Of a DNA stretch of 64,000 nucleotides, positions 20,671 through 29,970 are shown piece by piece. The DNA comes from Candidatus Acidiferrum typicum (GTDB lineage Bacteria; Acidobacteriota; Terriglobia; Acidiferrales; UBA7541), in the NCBI GenBank assembly GCA_025463055.1, contig JAOAPV010000129.1, positions 39,630-103,629 of the forward strand. Direction: 5' to 3'. How positions within the stretch are numbered: position 1 is the stretch's first letter; each line of letters opens with the position of its first letter. The notes below the pieces were generated by a model, which was not told the DNA's origin, did not search any database, and saw only the letters and a program-made list of their open reading frames with translations. A program made the position numbers and the translations under genes.

Positions 20671-21692
20671 TCAAAGCGTCCGGAAGAAAAAGTGCCAGGT
20701 AGCATCAACCAGCGCATGGACCAAAGCGGATGCGAAAATTGAATTGCTTTTGTGCCACGTCCAGCCGAAAAAAGACCGGCAATCGAGGCGAGGATTACAT
20801 AGCGCCAGTTCGGAAAGCCTAGATTCGTAATGTGGGAGAAGCCGAAAAGAACGGAAGCGGTCCACCACCCGGCTAAATCGCTCTTGCTGGACCGTGACAG
20901 GATGTTCTGCAGCAGCCCGCGAAAGAGGAACTCTTCCGGCCACGCGGTGAAAAAGAGAATCGCAAGCGAGACAAACGGCAGCGACCTCCAAGCGTGCCAC
21001 TGCGGCGCAAATTGAATGAAGTGCAAACCAATGCCCAGCGGTATCGCGATTGCCCCGAACGCAAGAAAGCTGGCGACAACATAAAATCCCCAGCGGCTGC
21101 CCCAGCCGATGTTGTAGCCAACGCCAGGGACTCTGCGGACCAGGAGGAAAGCGGCAAGAGCGACGTTGACGCAGAGGAGCACGGTGAAAACGTAAGCGAG
21201 GCGTCCGCCAGGATAAGGCCAGAGCCAATGCGAAGAAAACTTCACGGTTACCCAGATTCCAGCGAGCGTGAGGTAATCCTGCCAAGCGCCCGCCGGCTCG
21301 CGCTCCGCAGAAGCGGCCAGCGCGAGCGGTATGAAAATTAGCGCGGCGATGGCCCCCACGCGCGAGAATGCGAAAGTATTTGTTCCGATGTCATAAATCA
21401 GATATGCAAGGAACGCGGCAGCGCCAAGCAAGTAGCCAGCCCCGGCGCCGAAACGGGTAGAGAGGAATTCAACGCCGCGGGCCGCGAATAAAAGCATCAC
21501 GCCGAAGTAAAATGAAAAGACCGTGAGCGTAGCGGCGAACCCGCGGCCGCCATAGCCTTGCCAGGAGGCGTAAAGGCCGCCGCCAAAACAGAGCGCAGCC
21601 CAGAGACCCAGGGTGGAAAGCGGACCGAGTTGGCGATTGCCAGCCAAGCTAAATTTGTTACGTTTGTTAAGGTCCAAAGAAAACGCCGGCAT
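20671..21692 (-). pseudogene. CPBP-family intramembrane protease, frameshifted
   Basis: The protein has about eight membrane segments and the CPBP (Abi/CAAX protease-like) motifs: EE at residues 253-254 in PEEFLFRG and H287 in FGFSH. After residue 308 the annotated frame runs into nonsense. The expected third motif appears in another frame as WHKSNSIFASALVHALVD followed by the natural end FFRTL at 20671. Inserting one T in the minus-strand T6 run (20768-20773) restores a single frame of 340 residues. So the gene either carries a one-base deletion, contains a sequencing error, or slips at this site. Without correction the product continues to 20568 and lacks the third catalytic motif. It is divergent from the acyltransferase gene and its proposed start lies in a palindrome. 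Confidence 0.8.
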
Positions 21693-21705
21693 GAATGCCG
21701 GCGTT
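21682..21705. repeat. REP-like palindrome with divergent start codons
   Basis: Two perfect 11-base arms, AACGCCGGCAT (21682-21692) and ATGCCGGCGTT (21695-21705), are separated by GA. Because the sequence is symmetrical, each strand offers the same ATGCCGGCGTT start. The end, GCGTTAC, resembles the ends of palindromes near 46.3 kb, which suggests a dispersed repeat family. Confidence 0.6.
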
Positions 21706-21730
21706 ACCAGGAGATTGTAGCCGCAACGAG

Positions 21731-22909
21731 ATGGCGGACCAAATTCAACTAGCGAACCTGGGCGGAGCGCCCGCGAACCCTGTGCGACTCGCTTACATCG
21801 ATTGGCTGCGCGGGTTAGCGTGCGTGCTGATGTTTCAAGCGCACTGCTACAACTCTTGGCTCAACGCGGATGCGCGGAAATCCGAATTTTATCGCTGGTC
21901 GCAGGCACTGGCGACTCTACCGGCGCCTCTGTTCATTTTTCTGGCTGGCATTTCGACCGCATTGGTTACGCAGCGTTTGCGCGAGAAAGGCGTCCCGCGC
22001 AACGCGATTGCGCGCACTACGATTTTGCGTGGCGCTGAAATCTTTGGGTTAGGGTTGCTGTTCCGCGGGCAGGAGTATCTGCTGGGCTATCCTAAATCTC
22101 CTTGGACGGATCTGTTGCGCGTCGACGTGCTGAACATCTTAGGCCTCTCCATGATGCTGCTGGGCGTGTTGTGCTGGCTCACCGCGTCGGCAACACCGGA
22201 AAAATCAAACACGCGAACAATGCTATGGGGATTGGCCGTGGCAGCAGTAATTGCGATCGTGACTCCGTGGCTGTGGACGACGCACCAGCCGCGTTGGCTG
22301 CCATGGCCCCTCGAGTCCTACGTCAACGGCGTGCATATTTACTCCCAGCCGCAGGTCTGGTTGTTCCCCATTTTCCCGTGGGTGGCCTTTGGGTTTGTAG
22401 GCTTGGCCATCGGCTTTCTGCTGTTCTCGGAATTATCACGAACGAAAGAAATTGTTGTGCTCGTGGCGATTGGCGTCGCGGGAATCGCGGTGTCTCTCTT
22501 GTCGCTGCTTTTCGATGCCGGGCCGATTCGCCTATATTCTGCCGCCATCTACGACTACTGGCACACGAGCCCGAACTTCTTTCTAATACGCTGCGGCGTT
22601 TTGCTTGCGTTGGTTTTTCTGGCGTACGCATGGTGCCGCTGGGGTTTGGCGCAACGCGGCTTCAGCCCCATCATTCAGCTCGGCAATACTTCCTTGATGG
22701 TCTATTGGGTGCACATCGAATTTGTCTACGGGCGATTCTCAATCCTGCCAAAAGGGAAGTGCGGCATTTTGAGGGCGACCGCGGGGCTGCTGATTATTTT
22801 CCTGGCGATGGTTGCGCTATCCGTCCTGCGGACCAAGTGGAAAAAGCGTCACGCTAAGGCTTTGCGCGCGAGTCCGGAGCCGGCTGCTGCGACGGTGGGA
22901 TCCGGATAA
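21731..22909 (+). CDS. Integral membrane acyltransferase (HGSNAT/DUF1624-like)
   Basis: A membrane protein of 392 residues when begun at ATG 21731; an in-frame ATG at 21695 lies inside a palindrome and has no ribosome-binding site. It has about ten membrane segments. The N-terminal signature YIDWLRGLACVLMFQAHCY resembles heparan-alpha-glucosaminide N-acetyltransferase and related DUF1624/OpgC-type acyltransferases, in which the first-helix RG and histidine are conserved. Such enzymes transfer acyl groups across the membrane to glycans. The substrate is unknown. The last 56 bases overlap the end of the convergent FtsB-like gene. Confidence 0.75.
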   Translation: MADQIQLANLGGAPANPVRLAYIDWLRGLACVLMFQAHCYNSWLNADARKSEFYRWSQALATLPAPLFIFLAGISTALVTQRLREKGVPRNAIARTTILRGAEIFGLGLLFRGQEYLLGYPKSPWTDLLRVDVLNILGLSMMLLGVLCWLTASATPEKSNTRTMLWGLAVAAVIAIVTPWLWTTHQPRWLPWPLESYVNGVHIYSQPQVWLFPIFPWVAFGFVGLAIGFLLFSELSRTKEIVVLVAIGVAGIAVSLLSLLFDAGPIRLYSAAIYDYWHTSPNFFLIRCGVLLALVFLAYAWCRWGLAQRGFSPIIQLGNTSLMVYWVHIEFVYGRFSILPKGKCGILRATAGLLIIFLAMVALSVLRTKWKKRHAKALRASPEPAAATVGSG

Positions 22910-23216
22910 TAATTTCACCCGGTTTGGCGCGCTGAAGATCTTCGCGCGCGATCTTTTCGATAAGCCGCGGATCAGTCTTCAGCGCTCGCACCTGATCGCC
23001 GAGCTCCTCGTTCTCCTTACCCAGGCGGGCGAGATCTTTTTTCACGCGATCGATTTCGCTCTGCGTCCGCCGCATAGCGATAAAACCATGCGCACCGAAA
23101 ACATCGTGAACCACAAGCGCGAGAACGAAGAGGCCCAGAATCGTGCGGCCGTGCCGCTCCAGAAATGCGCCGAACCTAGACTTCGGTTCCGGCTGCTTTA
23201 ATTTTTTAGTACCCAC
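22854..23216 (-). CDS. FtsB/DivIC-like septum formation protein
   Basis: A 120-residue bitopic membrane protein. A basic cytoplasmic N-terminus is followed by one membrane helix (about residues 25-45), a coiled coil (about 50-85, IDRVKKDLARLGKENEELGDQ) and the conserved ending DPRLIEKIAREDL then PGEIII. This is the layout of FtsB/DivIC, which joins FtsL and FtsQ at the division site. The C-terminal Pro- and Gln-rich tail is encoded opposite the end of the acyltransferase gene. Its start overlaps the stop of the phosphohexomutase gene by 19 bases, so the two are very likely cotranscribed. Confidence 0.85.
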   Translation of the reverse strand: MGTKKLKQPEPKSRFGAFLERHGRTILGLFVLALVVHDVFGAHGFIAMRRTQSEIDRVKKDLARLGKENEELGDQVRALKTDPRLIEKIAREDLQRAKPGEIIIRIPPSQQPAPDSRAKP

Positions 23217-24679
23217 TCAGTAGCCTCGCGTGCCAAGCGCGCAGACGCGTCCTCGCTGTCCGCTTCCACGTATAGACGCAGCAGCGGCTCCGTTCCGGAG
23301 AGACGCAGCAGCATCCACGTGCCGTCATCGAAGATAAATTTTGCGCCGTCCGTGCGGTCGATGGAAACAACTTTTCGCCCGAGGAGTGTCGAAGCATCCA
23401 CGGCAACTCTCTTCACCGCGTTTGCCTTCTGTTCGTCGCTGAGATGCAGATTCTCGCGCAAAGGCCAAAACTCACGCCCAATCTTTTTGAACAATTGCTG
23501 AATTTGTTCTTTGATAGAAGCGCCGCGAGCCGCAAGCATTTCCGCAACAAGCAAGCATGCGAGAATACCGTCCTTCTCCGGAACATGTCCGCGAATCGTC
23601 AGGCCCGCGCTTTCCTCGCCGCCGAGTGCAATCTTGTCTTCGCGAATAAGCTGGCCGATGTATTTAAATCCCACCGGAGTCTGAAACGTTTTTTGGCCGT
23701 GAACTTTGGCTGCGGCGTCAATCATTTGCGACGTGGCTACGCTGCGAGCGGCGGGCATTTTCCAGTTGCGTGTTTCTACGAGATAGTCGTACACGAGCGC
23801 GAGGATTTGATTTGGAGAAATCCAGGTGCCGTCGCGATCGATTATCCCGAAGCGGTCGGCATCGCCATCGGTGGCCAGGCCCGCCGCGGCGTTCGAATCG
23901 GTTACGGCTCTGCGGAGCGGCGCAAGATTTTCTTCGGAGACGTCGGGGCCGGTGCCGTCGAAAAGGCAATCACGATTAGTGCGCAGCGCTTGCAGAGAGA
24001 CGCCGTGATCCGTTAGAGCGCGATCGAGATAGCCGGCGCCGCATCCGTGCAACACGTCGACGATGAATTTACTTTTGCTCTTGCAAAGGACGTCGAAGCG
24101 GACCAGCTCTTCCAGGCGCTTTAGGTACGTCTCGCGCAGATTTACCGTTTCGCCCTGTCCGTTCTTGCTCAGATGAGAAGGAGCGGCGTGCGCAAAAGGG
24201 AATGGGCCATCCTTTTCGATTATCTTTGCCACGCGCGCTTCAATGTCTTTGGTGACTTCGGGAAGGGCAGGGCCCGCGTCGCCGGAAGAAAATTTCAGGC
24301 CGTGATATTGCGCAGGATTGTGGCTCGCGGTGAAGTTGACGGCGCCATCGAGTTTGCGGCGCATGATTTCGTAGGCGATGGCGGGAGTGGGAGTGAACGT
24401 ATCGCAGAGCAGGGTATGGATTTTGTGTTGCTGTAGAATCTCGACGGCAAGCTGGGAGAATTCTTCGGAAAAGAAACGGGTGTCGTAGCCGACCAATACC
24501 GTGGGGTTTTTGGTTTTGGCGTTAATGTGGTCGGCAATCGCGGTTACCGCCAGGCGAACGGTGCCGAACGTGAAGTCGTCGGCGATAATGCCGCGCCAGC
24601 CGGAGGTCCCGAACTTGATGGGAGAGGGGGTCGTCTTTGGCGTAACGGGCATCGCTGGGTATTCTACGCGTTCAGGCAT
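23198..24679 (-). CDS. Phosphoglucomutase/phosphomannomutase family protein
   Basis: The start is set at 24679, giving 493 residues; an in-frame extension to 24784 reads through non-conserved sequence. The four hallmarks of alpha-D-phosphohexomutases are present: catalytic serine S119 in TASHNP, the metal loop DGDADR near 265, the sugar-binding GGEESAG, and the phosphate-binding RLSGTEP near the end. The enzyme interconverts hexose 1- and 6-phosphates in the cytoplasm and feeds nucleotide-sugar or glycogen synthesis. It may act on glucose, mannose or glucosamine. It overlaps the FtsB-like gene by 19 bases. Confidence 0.92.
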   Translation of the reverse strand: MPERVEYPAMPVTPKTTPSPIKFGTSGWRGIIADDFTFGTVRLAVTAIADHINAKTKNPTVLVGYDTRFFSEEFSQLAVEILQQHKIHTLLCDTFTPTPAIAYEIMRRKLDGAVNFTASHNPAQYHGLKFSSGDAGPALPEVTKDIEARVAKIIEKDGPFPFAHAAPSHLSKNGQGETVNLRETYLKRLEELVRFDVLCKSKSKFIVDVLHGCGAGYLDRALTDHGVSLQALRTNRDCLFDGTGPDVSEENLAPLRRAVTDSNAAAGLATDGDADRFGIIDRDGTWISPNQILALVYDYLVETRNWKMPAARSVATSQMIDAAAKVHGQKTFQTPVGFKYIGQLIREDKIALGGEESAGLTIRGHVPEKDGILACLLVAEMLAARGASIKEQIQQLFKKIGREFWPLRENLHLSDEQKANAVKRVAVDASTLLGRKVVSIDRTDGAKFIFDDGTWMLLRLSGTEPLLRLYVEADSEDASARLAREATEWVLKN

Positions 24680-24795
24680 CGTACATAAAGATGAGTGTAT
24701 GAGGCAAAAGGACGGCGCTGGGTGCAGATTTGAATAGAGAAGAAAACTAACGCAGAGAGCACAGAGTTCGGACACGGAGGTCACGGAGAAGAGTC

Positions 24796-25125
24796 ATGAT
24801 TCGTAATGGCGGGCGATATCGGGTTGTGTTGGTCACGTGCGCGTCGATTGCGGAGGCGCGAAGAATTGGCCGCGCGGTCGTAGAGAAGAAGCTTGCCGCC
24901 TGCGCGAATATTGTGACGGGAATAGAGTCGATTTTCCGATGGAAAAGGAAGGTGGAGCGAGCACGGGAAGTATTAGTCATTATGAAGACTTCAGGGACGC
25001 AGCTGCGCGAACTGGAAAGGGAAGTGAACCGCCTGCACAGTTACGAGGTCCCAGAATTTATCGTGCTGCCGATTGTGGCCGGCTCGAAGGAATATCTCCA
25101 GTGGATTAGTGATTCGGTTCATTGA
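24796..25125 (+). CDS. cutA: CutA-like divalent cation tolerance protein
   Basis: A 109-residue protein of the CutA1 family, which forms very stable trimers with a ferredoxin-like fold related to PII. The family signature KKLAACANIV is at about residues 32-41, followed by FRWKRKVERAREVL and the C-terminal EVPEFIVLPI. CutA was linked to copper tolerance in E. coli, but its exact role is not settled. A GGAG lies shortly before the ATG. It is divergent from the phosphohexomutase and convergent with the trans-sulfuration gene. Confidence 0.93.
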   Translation: MIRNGGRYRVVLVTCASIAEARRIGRAVVEKKLAACANIVTGIESIFRWKRKVERAREVLVIMKTSGTQLRELEREVNRLHSYEVPEFIVLPIVAGSKEYLQWISDSVH

Positions 25126-25151
25126 AACCAGCGTGTGAAGTTGCGGAATTA

Positions 25152-26291
25152 TCAGACGTAGAGGAGCGCTTGGTCCAGGTCGGCGATGATATCTTCCACG
25201 TCTTCGATGCCTACCGATAGGCGGACTAGGCCTTCCGTGATGCCGACCCGTTCGCGAACTTCGGGCGGCATGGATGCATGAGTCATTAGCGCGGGCAGAG
25301 AGATTAGCGTCTCGACGCCGCCGAGGCTCTCGGCCAGCGAGCAAAGCTTGACTTGATTGAGAAACCGGCGTGCCGCGTCCAGTGAGCCGAGATCGAAGGC
25401 GAGCATAGCGCCGGGGCCGCGCTGCTGTTTGCGCGCGATTTCATGCTGGGGGTGCGTGGGCAAGCCGGGATAGTGCACCTTTTTTATTTTTGGATGTGCG
25501 TCGAGGTGCCGCGCGACCGCGATGCCGTTGGCATTGTGCTGAAGCATGCGAACGGCGAGCGTCTTCAATCCGCGAGAAACCAGAAAACAATCCATGGGAG
25601 CAAGGCCGGTGCCTGCGGAGCGCTGGATGAAATAAATCTTTTCGGCATCTTCCTGTCGCGTAAGGACTGCAGCGCCGCCGGTCGAATCGCTGTGACCATT
25701 GAGATATTTGGTCATGGAGTGGACAACGATATGCGCTCCCAACTCGATCGGACGCTGCAAGTAGGGGCTGAGAAACGTGTTATCCACAACCATAGTGATG
25801 CTGCGTTCGCCAGCGAGCTTGCCGAGGGCGGCGAGGTCTGCGACGCGCAGCGTAGGATTGGTCGGAGTCTCCACATAAAGCATCTTTGTGTTGGGGCGAA
25901 GAGCGCCGAGCACGGCCTCCTGCGAGGAGGTGTCGACAAAAGTGAATTCCAGGCCGAAGTGCACGAGAAGTTGCGTGGAAATGCGGAAAACCCCGCCGTA
26001 AACGGCTTCGGAAATTACGGCATGATCGCCCGGGCGCAGCAGGCGAAAGACGGCGTCAATCGCGGCCATACCAGAAGTAAATACGTAAGCGCTCTGGCCG
26101 CCTTCCAGTTTTGCGACCGTGCGCTCAAGCGCCTGACGATTGGGGTGCTTGGTGCGCGCGTAGTCGAAGCCTTTGTCTTTTCCGAGCTCGGTCTGCACGT
26201 ACGTGGAAGTCTGGTAGATTGGCGCGACAATAGCGCCGGTGGTGGGATCAGGCTCCTGTCCCACATGAATCGCGTTGGTGGCAAAACCCAT
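25152..26291 (-). CDS. Trans-sulfuration enzyme (cystathionine gamma-synthase/lyase family)
   Basis: The start is placed at ATG 26291 (379 residues), which matches the family length and the conserved opening GFATNAIHVGQEPDP. The PLP-binding lysine is K195 in HSMTKYLNGHSD, and D170 in VVDNTF contacts the pyridine nitrogen. The C-terminal domain has GLKTLAVRM and ESLGGVETLISLP. Members catalyse gamma-replacement or gamma/beta-elimination on cystathionine or O-acylhomoserine. Sequence alone does not separate metB from metC or mccB function. I looked for a SAM riboswitch upstream and saw none. The enzyme is cytoplasmic and the gene monocistronic. Confidence 0.92.
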   Translation of the reverse strand: MGFATNAIHVGQEPDPTTGAIVAPIYQTSTYVQTELGKDKGFDYARTKHPNRQALERTVAKLEGGQSAYVFTSGMAAIDAVFRLLRPGDHAVISEAVYGGVFRISTQLLVHFGLEFTFVDTSSQEAVLGALRPNTKMLYVETPTNPTLRVADLAALGKLAGERSITMVVDNTFLSPYLQRPIELGAHIVVHSMTKYLNGHSDSTGGAAVLTRQEDAEKIYFIQRSAGTGLAPMDCFLVSRGLKTLAVRMLQHNANGIAVARHLDAHPKIKKVHYPGLPTHPQHEIARKQQRGPGAMLAFDLGSLDAARRFLNQVKLCSLAESLGGVETLISLPALMTHASMPPEVRERVGITEGLVRLSVGIEDVEDIIADLDQALLYV

Positions 26292-26552
26292 AGATGCTCC
26301 CTTGCAAGCTGCTGCCTGCGGAGCGGTGAAAAGCGGCGCGTGCCGAAATTCGTGCGCGCTCGATGCTCCGAAGTTAAATGTACGGAATCTCGGGAGACAG
26401 CCGCAAATGTCTGACGACCGCTGTTCCTGCCGAGTAGATTCAGAAAAGGTACAGGAGCATAGAGCGCCAGTCAATGCGGGGCTTGAAAATGTAGTGGGTG
26501 GGTCCTTAGAACGTTCAAAACTTCACATTTGGCTGCTAACGCCAAGCCCCAA

Positions 26553-27899
26553 TTAACTGCTGAAGATATTCGTGCTCAGGAATTCATTGCGGAATTTACC
26601 CTGCGGGTCGTACTTCTTGCTTAGTTGAATAAAGTCCGGCAACTTCTTGTAAGAAGATCTCAGCGCGTCCGGGGACATTGTAAACAGCTTTCCCCAATGC
26701 GGGCGGGCGTGAAATGGAGCTAATTCTTTCTCGATCACGGGCAGAAGCTTTCTGACCGCTGGCCATTCCTGTTTCCAGGTGAAGTGAATGGTCACGCAAG
26801 GCTGTTCGTAACAAGGGCTCAACCATAAATCGTCGGCAGCAATCGCACGGATTTCCGAAATCAGCAGGTGCGGACTGACCTGGTCGCGCAATCGTTCCAC
26901 CGCCAGAATTGCTTCTAGCGCATGCTGGCGCGGCACGAAGTACTCCGATTGCAATTCTTTCCCTGCGCTGGGCGTGAAGCCCATGCGAAAGTGCGGCAAT
27001 CGTTCAAACCACGGGCCAGGCACGCCCATCTGCTCCGTACAGTTCTCGGCGGAGAGTTCGGCAATGGGGTGCAGATTCTTGGTAGCGCGTTTTGCCCCGA
27101 AGAATTCTGGCGCCGCATCAAACGCTTGCCCTTCCCCCTCGCGGCTCTTGATCCAGACTTCGCTGATACGCTCGTTCCGCCAGTCGGTAAAAAGGCTGAC
27201 GCTATAGGCGCTTGCTTCGATAGTGTCGAAGTGATCTTTCATTTCAGCGAGCGGTAGGTTTTCATACACGTACTGCCGCATCACAAAGGTTGGCTGAATA
27301 TCGAGCGTGACTTTTGTGATTACACCCAGCGCACCAAGCCCGACGACGGCTCCCCGAAACGCTTCCCCGTCCTGTTGGCGCGAGAGCTTAACCACCTCGC
27401 CGGCCGCCGTGAAGATTTCAAGTCCGGACACCGCGGTCGCTAGATTGCCATTCTTTTCGCCCGAACCATGCGTTGCGGTGCTGCACGCTCCGGCTATGGA
27501 AATGTGGGGCAACGAAGCCAGATTGTGCAACGCAAAGCCCTTGCTATGGAGCAGTGGACAGAGTTGCCCGTAAGTCATGCCTGCACTGACCGTGACGGTG
27601 CGTGCCTCCGGGTCCAACGCAACGATGCTGTCCATCGATTTCAATGACAAGAAGTTATTTGTGCTGTCTGCAATGCTGTTGAAGCAATGGCGCGATCCCA
27701 GCACCTTTAGCTTGCTCTGTTTCGTGACGTAACTGCGCACTTGTTCAAGCGAGTTCGCGGAATACAAGCGGTCAGTGCTGTATTCGAGATTGCCCGCCCA
27801 GTTCGTCAGTTTGTCTTTTAAAGCCCGGGCCAGCAGAGGCGACACAGCCGGGCTCGCAATCATCCCAGCGAACACTCTCATAAAAGTTCTCTTATTCAT
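26553..27899 (-). CDS. FAD-linked alditol/xylitol oxidase-like enzyme
   Basis: A 448-residue protein when begun at ATG 27899; longer forms to 28058 extend into sequence without similarity. It has a PCMH-type FAD-binding domain (about residues 35-205) and an ALO-type C-terminal domain. H71 in GSRHCFNSIADS aligns with the histidine that covalently holds FAD in alditol oxidase. HWGKLFTM near residue 405 is the conserved catalytic-region motif. It should oxidise a polyol or aldonolactone with oxygen or another acceptor. The N-terminus (KRTFMRVFAGMIASP) looks like an export signal, with KR rather than RR, so periplasmic location is uncertain. It is monocistronic. Confidence 0.85.
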   Translation of the reverse strand: MNKRTFMRVFAGMIASPAVSPLLARALKDKLTNWAGNLEYSTDRLYSANSLEQVRSYVTKQSKLKVLGSRHCFNSIADSTNNFLSLKSMDSIVALDPEARTVTVSAGMTYGQLCPLLHSKGFALHNLASLPHISIAGACSTATHGSGEKNGNLATAVSGLEIFTAAGEVVKLSRQQDGEAFRGAVVGLGALGVITKVTLDIQPTFVMRQYVYENLPLAEMKDHFDTIEASAYSVSLFTDWRNERISEVWIKSREGEGQAFDAAPEFFGAKRATKNLHPIAELSAENCTEQMGVPGPWFERLPHFRMGFTPSAGKELQSEYFVPRQHALEAILAVERLRDQVSPHLLISEIRAIAADDLWLSPCYEQPCVTIHFTWKQEWPAVRKLLPVIEKELAPFHARPHWGKLFTMSPDALRSSYKKLPDFIQLSKKYDPQGKFRNEFLSTNIFSS

Positions 27900-28093
27900 G
27901 GTTATGGCCGAAACTGTGTCGACATTGGCCACCCTGAAAATTCTGTTGTGGCTTCGAAAACGCGGCGATTGTACACCTATTGCTAATTCCTTCGGCGCAC
28001 CAAAAAAATGAGAAGCAAGCGGACAGAAAAATGCCTCGGGGGGCGAATCGTCAGGCACCCTTTCAGAATCGGTTGTGTTCCGAGTGCAGCATC

Positions 28094-29344
28094 TTATTCG
28101 AGAACTTGGAGCTCGGGGTAAAGCGGAGACGAGATTTTGGGCGGCAAAACACCTTCTCCCTTGAGGTAAGCGTCGAAAAAGGTGCGTAAGCAGTACGTCG
28201 TCACGTCAAGTTGGCGGCGTCCGTCGATACCGAGAATTCCTAACATACGGAGTGTTCGCATCACGATATGGCTTTTCAACAAGGCCGCGTCTTCGCTGAA
28301 AAGAAAATGGTTCGCGCCCCGAATCTCCAGGAATAGCCTTCCATTCGCAGGCAGACGATCGTAAATCGATTGCATGTTGGCCATGATCTGACCGCCCTCG
28401 GGGTCGGACTCATGGCTGTGGTCGCTCAGAAGGATCATGAAAGGCCGGTCGACCCCGGCTTGAATTACGCTGCCGTGTGGAGCGCCGTCCACATCGATGC
28501 CGGCTTTGCACCTGGAATCTTCGTGACAGAACTGTAGCGCGGCCGCGCCTCCGAAGGAGTGGCCGAATACTCCCACGCGCGCCATGTCGAGCCGTCCTGT
28601 GAACCTGCCGGACGCGTCCGCAGCGTTCAACTGTTCCAAGCGATCAAGTGCGAACGCGATGTCGCCAGTCCACGCACTCAACAGCTTGTTCGCACACTGC
28701 TCACGCTCTTGGCCCGTTCTTTCAAGGCAGACTTCCGGGTTGTTCTCCGGCAGCCGACTTATCACCCGGCCGTCGGGGAAAACGACGGTGAAGGTGCGGT
28801 ACGGGGCGTCGAAGCCCACGACGACGTATCCGTCGCTGGCCAGGTCCTCGGCAAGTGTCGAATAATTCCACACTTCGGCCGATGCTCCCGCCCTCATAAT
28901 CACCACCGGGTACGATCGCTGCTGGGCTGACACGTCGGAGTTCCGCGTGCTGTGCCCATGCACCTTCGACAGATCTCGCGTCAAAAACTTGCTAAGCAGC
29001 GCGCCGCGACTGCGTTCGACCTCCGCCCGCAATGGTGCGGGCAGGTAGTCGTCCATGGCAGGGGATTGCCCAGCGGCCGCCGGGTACCAGATCCATACAC
29101 CGAGTTCGCGCTTGGTTCCCGGCACGGGCGCCAGCGTGTCCAATGTTTTGTGGTCGACCCAATCATAGAGTGCGCGGCCAACCGCGAATGGTCCCGTAGG
29201 TCTCGGCATTGCGACCTCGGTCCTGTGCTCCAGCCAGAGTGACACGAATAATGCTAAGACTCCGAGAACACCCAAGATCGTCAATAGGGCAAAGCCTTTG
29301 AATATCCGGTGAGCTAACCGCTGCTGCTTAATCGGTGCGTTCAT
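28094..29344 (-). CDS. Membrane-anchored alpha/beta hydrolase (PAF-acetylhydrolase-like)
   Basis: Set at ATG 29344 with GGAGG six bases upstream, giving 416 residues. A membrane helix at about residues 17-40 probably anchors it with the enzyme outside. The nucleophile elbow is GHSFGG (near residue 250), and the closing histidine is in GANHFLF. The spacing and the segment VWIWYPA are typical of the platelet-activating-factor acetylhydrolase and dienelactone hydrolase groups. Substrate unknown; an ester or lipid is likely. It is divergent from the small Cna-B-like secreted protein gene. Confidence 0.85.
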   Translation of the reverse strand: MNAPIKQQRLAHRIFKGFALLTILGVLGVLALFVSLWLEHRTEVAMPRPTGPFAVGRALYDWVDHKTLDTLAPVPGTKRELGVWIWYPAAAGQSPAMDDYLPAPLRAEVERSRGALLSKFLTRDLSKVHGHSTRNSDVSAQQRSYPVVIMRAGASAEVWNYSTLAEDLASDGYVVVGFDAPYRTFTVVFPDGRVISRLPENNPEVCLERTGQEREQCANKLLSAWTGDIAFALDRLEQLNAADASGRFTGRLDMARVGVFGHSFGGAAALQFCHEDSRCKAGIDVDGAPHGSVIQAGVDRPFMILLSDHSHESDPEGGQIMANMQSIYDRLPANGRLFLEIRGANHFLFSEDAALLKSHIVMRTLRMLGILGIDGRRQLDVTTYCLRTFFDAYLKGEGVLPPKISSPLYPELQVLE

Positions 29345-29556
29345 TTGTGCCTCCGTGCGGTAAGTGTCGTGGGGAGCTGCAAGTGGGCCTACTTTATGTG
29401 ACAAAGTACTTCTTGTCAAGGAGAGGTCACGGCGAGCGGGCTCTCAACAAGGAGCGCAGAGCGCGGAGCATCGAGAGAGCTCGCAGACAAGTGGGTGGGC
29501 AAAGCGCGAGACTTGACCTACGCGGCGAGTGCGTACAGGATAGATTGCGTTCCAAT

Positions 29557-29970
29557 ATGAAGCTGCGAATCAAATTGGGCTTGCCGGTTCTGATTGTGGC
29601 GCTTGCCGTTGGCGGAAGCTTGTGGGCGCAGAGCGCTCAAGAGCCCGATGCGAAGGCCCACACCGGAAAATCGGATCCCGTGTCGCGCGTGACCGTTGAA
29701 GTGTCGGGTGGGGAGAAAGAAGCACCCGTGGAGAACGCCAGCGTCTATTTGAAATACGTGGAAGAGCGCAAGCTGCTGAAAAATAAAAAGGTAGAGCTAA
29801 ACGTGAAGACCAACCGCGACGGAACAGCGCACATCCCGGAAGCTCCCACGGGGCGAGTGCTGATCCAAGTCATTGCGGATGGTTGGAAGACGTACGGGCG
29901 GTGGTACGACATAACGGAGACGAAGCAGACAATCAAGGTGCATTTGGAAAAGCCACCGCGTTGGTACTGA
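29557..29970 (+). CDS. Small secreted protein with carboxypeptidase-regulatory-like domain
   Basis: A 137-residue protein. ATG 29557 is chosen because a signal peptide follows (KLRIKLGLPVLIVALAVGG, cut near LWAQS); upstream in-frame sequence back to 29335 looks non-coding. The mature part is a single beta-sandwich of the Cna-B/CarboxypepD_reg type (ENASVYLKYVEE, NRDGTAHIPEAPTGRVLIQV). It resembles the N-terminal domain of Oar-like receptors but stands alone. No catalytic residues were seen. Its function is unknown, perhaps binding or envelope scaffolding. Confidence 0.7.
   Translation: MKLRIKLGLPVLIVALAVGGSLWAQSAQEPDAKAHTGKSDPVSRVTVEVSGGEKEAPVENASVYLKYVEERKLLKNKKVELNVKTNRDGTAHIPEAPTGRVLIQVIADGWKTYGRWYDITETKQTIKVHLEKPPRWY

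Noticed and set aside
26292..26552. Possible SAM riboswitch upstream of the trans-sulfuration gene
   Set aside because: I looked for the conserved SAM-I and other known motifs by eye and found none, and no clear terminator hairpin precedes the gene.
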